From: Jaltomata sinuosa
Taxonomy: Eukaryota > Streptophyta > Magnoliopsida > Solanales > Solanaceae
Length of the DNA: 64,000 nucleotides
Assembly (NCBI GenBank): GCA_003996215.1
Contig: QJPP01000275.1
Location: 186,001 to 250,000 of the forward strand
Reading direction: 5' to 3'
Part shown: in pieces, positions 59,351 through 64,000 of the stretch
Numbering within the stretch: position 1 is the first letter of the stretch
Layout of the letters: every line of letters begins with the position of its first letter
Translations under genes and position numbers: made by a program
Notes under the pieces: model-generated
Seen by the model: the letters and a program-made list of their open reading frames with translations, nothing else
What the model was told of the DNA's origin: nothing
The model's database searches: none

Positions 59351-60277
59351 CATTCTCTTTTTCTTGCAATAAACGTTAGAGAAACGGAGGTGGACATTTA
59401 GGGAAATGTTTGCAAACTTTAGGAACCTTGTTCTTCTGATTTAGAGTTATGGATAAACCATTTCCCCAAGGCCTCATGTTTCTAGGCTTACTCGTAGTTG
59501 GAATCGCAATCTCAACGGCACCTGCTAGGTCCTTCATATCATCAATTCCTTCGTATCTCTTGACTTGCTTGGATTCGAATTGAGAAGTGAACCATACCAT
59601 TCTTTCTTCAAGTCATTCAATAGCTATGGAGTGTGAGTGCACCGTTTGAGCCAGACTCCCCAGATTGTATCTCAACTCCCTGACGCTTTTTTTAGTGGAC
59701 TCTACCTTCTCCAACACTCTCGTAAGAATATTTTCAACTCTAGAAACATCATTATGCACTTTTCAACCGTGATTCCCATGATCTTGTCTCCCCAAACTTG
59801 GGCTTGATTTTTAGAGACCTTCATGGGAACCATTCTCATGATTTGCAGCCAATCTTTCTTCACTATATTCACTAGAACACTCCACTTCTTCTACTAATTT
59901 GACATCCCCAACAACACCAATGGTGTTAACTGTCTCAACTGTGTTGTTCATCACACTCATGGTCATGAATTCAAGGAGTGTTTTAGCGACTGATAGTTCT
60001 CTATCCCTTCATACACCATTCTTTCTCCATTCATAAATTTCTTTAGCAGAGGTAGAACCCATTGCCCCATCGTCTCCCCACATTAACAACCTATGGTCTA
60101 CTATATTCACCTCAACAAGTGCATGTGGGTCGAGGGAGAAGTATTTGGGATTCCTGGATGCAACCTGTTCAAATAAAAAATAACAAACAAAGTAAAAATG
60201 AAAAAAACTCACAAAGTGATTTCAATAGTCAATAAAAAGGCTACTCAAACACAATTCTCCGACAACAGCGCCATTTT
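59351..60277 (-). pseudogene. Second copy of the G gag-side region and PBS
   Basis: Near-copy of 44080-45002 with a few per cent differences, including VEIAIPTTSKPRNMRPWGNG and the segment GAMGSTSAKEIYEWRKNG. The PBS is at 60256-60273 (minus). The left edge is a recombination junction. Confidence 0.72.
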
Positions 60278-61031
60278 TGATAAGCTCAAGTAACACTCTC
60301 TATATGAAGGTGAAGGCGATCATTAAGCAAGAGAAAATTTATAATTTTCGATGAGATTCGGGGTCCATACCAAAGAGAAATGGTAGAGTTGCCTAAAGGA
60401 TTGTCGTATATTAATCACCAATAGAGTTAATGTTCAAACAACAATAAAAGTAAAAAGGGGGGAAACTAGAGAATTGAGAAATCTATCACAATTCGCAATT
60501 CAACTCAAAAACATAAGGTAAACACATATTTATATTAAGAGAGAGGACGACTAGGGGTATGCTTTCGATGGGAATTGAACACGGGTCAAAATACTTATTC
60601 AATTACATAAATTTTCACTAAACAACATGGGTAGCATTGGTGTTAAGCATGAATGTTAATCTTTCCTTCTCACAAATATTTATCCAATGGTCTTTGTTCA
60701 AGCACCATGGTATTATCATGAACCAACAAATATAGGCTTGGGGAAGTGCACACTCTCTATCTCTAACCAATAGAGGGAGGTGTGGACCACACCAAGCATA
60801 ATGTGTGTCGTACAACAGACGCAACTCTTGGCAGAATCTCCATTTATCTTGATTAACTTCATACTTCAACTCCTTTTGAGCTCTTTTGGGTCGAATTCCT
60901 TGTTTTCTACTTTTGACCAAGTGTACCTACGTTTATATGAATAAAGGCCATAAGAACCTCTAAATCTTATCAAAACATAACAATAGTTTATGATTAAAGG
61001 CTCAATAAGTTGGTAGATTACCGACCTATCA
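60278..61031 (-). repeat. G-family LTR with internal deletion
   Basis: TGATAAGCTCAAGTAACAC to ACCGACCTATCA. Both ends are present. About 740 bp corresponding to roughly 31010-31740 are missing. The next five bases are TATAC, close to the CATAC before the left G LTR at 22143. Confidence 0.8.
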
Positions 61032-62033
61032 TATACTCATTGAGAAGTGGTTCAGATTTGGTATATGGATTTCATGAGTCCCCCATCAGTCCTGCCTTTG
61101 CAAGCTACGGCTAAAGGAGGAGTATACGATACTGTTGGCACATCACTCATACCATACTGCTATCATGGCACTTTTCCACATGCATCTTCCCATTAGGTTT
61201 GGTTTCTAGTTAGTGTTGCATGTTGTTTGCATCCTCTGGGCTTATGGGGGTTCGGTTGGATCTATTGGTTGTTATTTGTACTTTTTGGTCTTATGGGGGT
61301 ATGGTTAGATTTATTTATTTGCTGGTTGTACCTTTCAGGATTATGGGGGTCCGGTTAGATTATAACTAGATCACTTTACTTTTTTTACTTTACTTACTTT
61401 ATGCTTTTATGATTTACTTACTTTGACTTCCCAGTGTTATCTAGTTATGACCTTCTTTTCATTTATGACCTCTCTTCTCTTACCCTTTACTATATTCACA
61501 CTTTACTATACTTTTATTTATTTGAGCTCAGTTGGCCTATGATGCCTACTGAGTATTGTGTATTTTGGTACTCATGCTACACTTGTACATCTTTTAGTGA
61601 TACATACCATAGCTCGAGTTATTGCCGTTGACGTTGTCCTTTTGTTGCGTTGCAGATTTGAAGATTCAGGGTGAGATTTTGGCATCCAGAGTTGATCTAT
61701 CTCTATCTACCTTGGAATGAGTCTTCTTTGTATTGTGGAGACTATTGTGTGTGTATATATATATTTACTCTTCTCTAGTACTCCTCATGTTGTAGTAGCT
61801 CTTGTACTGGCTGATACCAAGTCTTGGGGGATTTTTCTATTTATGTTGGTCTCTCCCTCTTTATCTATATATATGTGCTAGTTCTTTTATTTTCTTGTAT
61901 TTACTGCGTGTTATCTTGTTTGAGTCTCTTTATCTTATTAACCTATTACTTGTTATTTATGGCTAAGAGTTCGGTTTACCTACTGGTGGGTTATATTAAG
62001 TGTCATCACGACTTGAGAAATTGTATCGTGATA
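61032..62033 (+). mobile_element. E/D-family LTR tail
   Basis: From about 61380 it follows the E LTR (57500-58128): TATGATGCCTACT, CATCTTTTAGTG, GGGTGAG.T.TTGGCA, then TCATCACGACTTGAGAAATTG. It ends CGTGATA. The first 350 bp contain three units of CTTATGGGGGT.CGGTT (61231, 61291 and 61340). The sequence after 62033 is no longer repeat-like. Confidence 0.65.
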
Positions 62034-62793
62034 AAAATATAATAAATCTATTATTCTTTTTGAATTTTTGAATACGTTTATCAAGTATACATACCTTAAC
62101 ATGCATTTAATATATGCTATCTTTTGGTTGAGATTAAAGAATAACAAGGAATCAACTAATAAGGTCAATTGAGAGAAAAATTTATATGTAGCCATCAAGA
62201 TATTTGTGTTACCCTTCATCTTTACAAAAAATTCTACCGTATGTAACTCTCAAGCTGCTCGTCAATAATGAAAAAGTGTTATTTTATTGTACATTTTTGT
62301 ATCATGCCATTGGAGCGTGTTGGTATTATTTAAATGAAAAAATTATCATCTTGAACCCTGTTTATAATTCCATTCTCCCCGATCTGTTGTATTTTATGCT
62401 TGATAAGTAATCAAGACAATGTATTGGTATTGAAACTAGTCATCTCATGTATCTTACATGCTTAAACCTTTTTTCCTTAAATTTAAATTGTAGTGCATGC
62501 ATGACCTAGGATGCATATATTTTTAACACATGCACGACAAGTAACAAATTATGAATAATCATATGGTCATTTCATTTATTATATGAATATAAAGAAAAAG
62601 AAAATCGAAAAAGAGGATGATATCAAAAGTAAAAATATTTGGATGGATTTGATACTTTTTGGACGTTTAATTAAGTGATTTTCGATCAACCTTAGTAAAC
62701 ATCTCATTGAAATAGAAAAAAAGTAGTAAATAGTGTTCATGGCCTAACACCATTTTTGTTCTTGTGGAACGCACAATACCTAAATTTTCTCAC
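62034..62793. other. Single-copy-looking spacer downstream of gene 2
   Basis: AT-rich, no recognisable gene. It probably represents the ancestral spacer between the hevein genes on the right of the retrotransposon nest. Confidence 0.5.
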
Positions 62794-62799
62794 TCTATT
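62794..62799 (-). terminator. Polyadenylation signal of gene 2
   Basis: AATAGA on the minus strand, at the position homologous to AATAAA of gene 1 (shared AGAATARAGTGAGA), about 122 nt after the stop codon. Confidence 0.6.
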
Positions 62800-62920
62800 C
62801 TGTAGGTACAACTTATATATTTAAAACATAAAACTATGTAAATCATACCTTATTCTTATCATAGCCTTTATGCTAGAACAGATAGACGTGTCTAGGAGAA
62901 CCAAGCATGAAATACAAGTA

Positions 62921-63157
62921 CTATTTCATTTTTTTTGTACCACCATTATTCATATGATCATCCTTGAAATTTGAACCTTTGCATTGACACTGGTAGCCAG
63001 GTCCACAGTAAGCAGCACTTGTACCACATTCACCATATTTACTGCAGCACAGTCCATTGGCACATAAAGCTCCACCAGCTTGACTTCCACATTGTTGTGC
63101 ATTAGCTGCAGTTAGCAACATTGCTAAAATCATTAGAATAAGAACATAAAACTTCAT
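62921..63157 (-). CDS. Hevein-like antimicrobial peptide precursor (gene 2)
   Basis: A 78-residue secreted peptide. Signal peptide 1-20 (FYVLILMILAMLLTAANA), then QQCGSQAGGALCANGLCC. Eight cysteines at 23, 32, 37, 38, 44, 51, 57 and 59. Compared with gene 1, Cys7 has moved from 55 to 57 (GPGYQCQC versus GVGCQSNC), and the chitin-contact aromatic at 43 is Glu. Ser39, Tyr41 and Tyr50 are kept. The tail is KGSNFKDDHMNNGGTKKMK, sharing NNGG with gene 1. Role by family: binding of chitin in fungal walls; weaker sugar binding is plausible given Glu43. I chose the ATG at 63157 because it matches the start of gene 1. An in-frame ATG at 63184 would add MNKKKKRKI before the signal peptide. There is no intron. 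Confidence 0.92.
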   Translation of the reverse strand: MKFYVLILMILAMLLTAANAQQCGSQAGGALCANGLCCSKYGECGTSAAYCGPGYQCQCKGSNFKDDHMNNGGTKKMK

Positions 63158-63215
63158 GATTTTCCTTTTCTTCTTCTTATTCATCTTTATTTCTTTCCCT
63201 TGTTTCTTTGAGATA

Positions 63216-63221
63216 TTACAT
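63216..63221 (-). promoter_or_regulatory. Minimal uORF (ATGTAA) in the gene 2 leader
   Basis: On the minus strand ATG is followed at once by TAA, with A at -3, about 60 nt before the main start and probably about 15-25 nt after the cap site. Gene 1 has no ATG in its leader. Confidence 0.55.
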
Positions 63222-63263
63222 AATATTAGTTATGGATGAAATTTAAATAGAAGGATAAATGTG

Positions 63264-63273
63264 ATATTTATAG
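63264..63273 (-). promoter_or_regulatory. TATA box of gene 2
   Basis: CTATAAATAT on the minus strand in TCACTATAAATATCACATTTAT, homologous to TCACTATATATACCATTATT of gene 1. About 110 bp before the ATG at 63157. Confidence 0.72.
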
Positions 63274-63328
63274 TGAGTGATGTACTAACTATGTTGAACT
63301 TGGATTCAAGAATTGCTAGCTCAAGTTG

Positions 63329-63607
63329 TGTAATGACCCTTTCGGTCATTTACGTGTTTTTGCCATTTTTGCACTATTAGAGCTTGCTTGTAGCGATCCC
63401 AAGTCATTTATAGCTTGCTGAGACTGAAAGTTTGGTGTTCTGGTAGTTTGTCTGGTCTCTATGGCCGTTTTCCTGCTTTAGAACTTTAACTTAGGAAATC
63501 ATTGACTTCAATCAACATTCTTACCTATGGTGCTTGGAGTCGAATTCTGACATTTTTGTTAGGTTCAGAACATAGATTTTGGTCTAGTTAGACCTTTGGT
63601 CAAGATT
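63329..63607 (+). mobile_element. LTR start (D/E-like family) at the gene 2 promoter
   Basis: TGTAATGACCCTTTCGG, similar to the D LTR start at 19951. It is directed away from gene 2 and lies 56 bp upstream of its TATA box. It is interrupted at 63608. Confidence 0.65.
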
Positions 63608-64000
63608 TGTAATGATCGAGTTCATTGTTATGGGTAATCTTTTTGTTCCAACTTTCGAGTTAGAAAACTTTCGGGTTTGGGAGTTTGAAATTCTAGGCTA
63701 GGCTAGTCTCAGATGATTTCTAAGTGAAGTATGGTCTAGAGATATCTGGGTTAGGATTGGGTAATGTGTCTTGTATGGACCTAGTTTTTTTATTAGCTAA
63801 TAAATAGAGGAGTCTAGGGGACTTTTTGGAAATGAATTCGGGTAAGTAGAACTCTCAGTATGAAGGTTGTTGTGAAGGGGTTGTTCTGAAATGTAGGGAA
63901 TTAAGGTGTGTTGTAAAATGGACCCTTTTGGGGGAAATTCCAAGTTTCTATCCCGTGTCGAGCGCTGTCACTGCGCCATAGCAGTGAAGGCTATAGCAGA
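63608..64000 (+). mobile_element. C-family LTR start, cut by the window end
   Basis: TGTAATGATCGAGTTC and the following 390 bp align with 52953-53345, including the start of the GCTATAGC word array at the last bases. Nested in the LTR at 63329. Confidence 0.88.

Noticed and set aside
62034..62793. tRNA or other structured RNA genes
   Set aside because: No cloverleaf-like arrangement or A/B box pair was found by eye here or elsewhere; a covariance-model scan was not possible.
63158..63184. Upstream in-frame ATG of gene 2 as the true start
   Set aside because: It would put MNKKKKRKI before a good signal peptide. The ATG at 63157 aligns with the start of gene 1. It cannot be excluded without transcript data.

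Overview
This is plant nuclear DNA. It is AT-rich, with no prokaryotic-style operons. It carries small secreted hevein-type peptide genes with TATA boxes and AATAAA-like signals, and almost everything else is Ty3/gypsy LTR retrotransposon. Chromodomain (Tekay/Del-like) and Athila-like families that look Solanaceae-like suggest a large-genome nightshade relative, perhaps pepper. That organism call is an inference from family resemblance, not a database match.

Host genes: only two host genes are convincing, and they are paralogs facing each other at the two ends of the window. Gene 1 (1656-1904, +) and gene 2 (62921-63157, -) each encode a signal peptide, one hevein/chitin-binding domain with eight cysteines, and a short Asn/Gly-rich tail. 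Their promoters, leaders and 3'UTRs also align. A broken third copy, with its own promoter, lies just behind gene 1 (about 2607-2885). The locus was therefore a small hevein-peptide cluster, since split by about 58 kb of nested retrotransposons (about 3.5-62.03 kb).

Layout of the nest, left to right. A Copia 5' end (PBS 3516, gag start 3548) is interrupted by the 3' LTR of a minus-strand chromovirus B (3683-5935 plus 14912-15027). Element A sits inside that LTR (5936-14906, minus, both LTRs, TSD CCTTG, almost complete gag-pol frame). Unassigned sequence and LTR scraps follow (15305-17105). Next comes decayed chromovirus D (pol 17085-19950, 3' LTR from 19951). D's LTR is interrupted by the minus-strand Athila-like element G (22143-45735). 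G's left LTR contains non-autonomous element F (22344-30716, TSD TGAGA). G's RT contains H (36336-42232, TSD CCTAT), an Athila-like element with no pol. Plus-strand chromovirus C follows (45736-55172, left LTR truncated), lying in the LTR of element E (55173-58128, gag to 58889). After that come a truncated A-like LTR, a second copy of the G 5' end (about 59351-61031), and the E-family LTR tail ending at 62033. The right edge has an LTR start at 63329, interrupted at 63608 by another C-family LTR that runs off the window.

Most notable signals: (i) almost every LTR family here carries its own CpG-rich array of short inverted-repeat words in U3, in three families just upstream of a clear TATA box, and in H the two LTR copies differ by changes on both arms that keep the inverted repeat; (ii) cysteine 7 has moved by two residues between the two hevein peptides; (iii) an LTR ends the native promoter of gene 2 about 55 bp above its TATA box, and its leader contains a minimal AUG-UAA uORF; (iv) G and H share a 35-nt motif just after their coding stop; (v) H encodes one unusual 383-codon protein with two zinc-knuckle-like modules, broken by a single stop.
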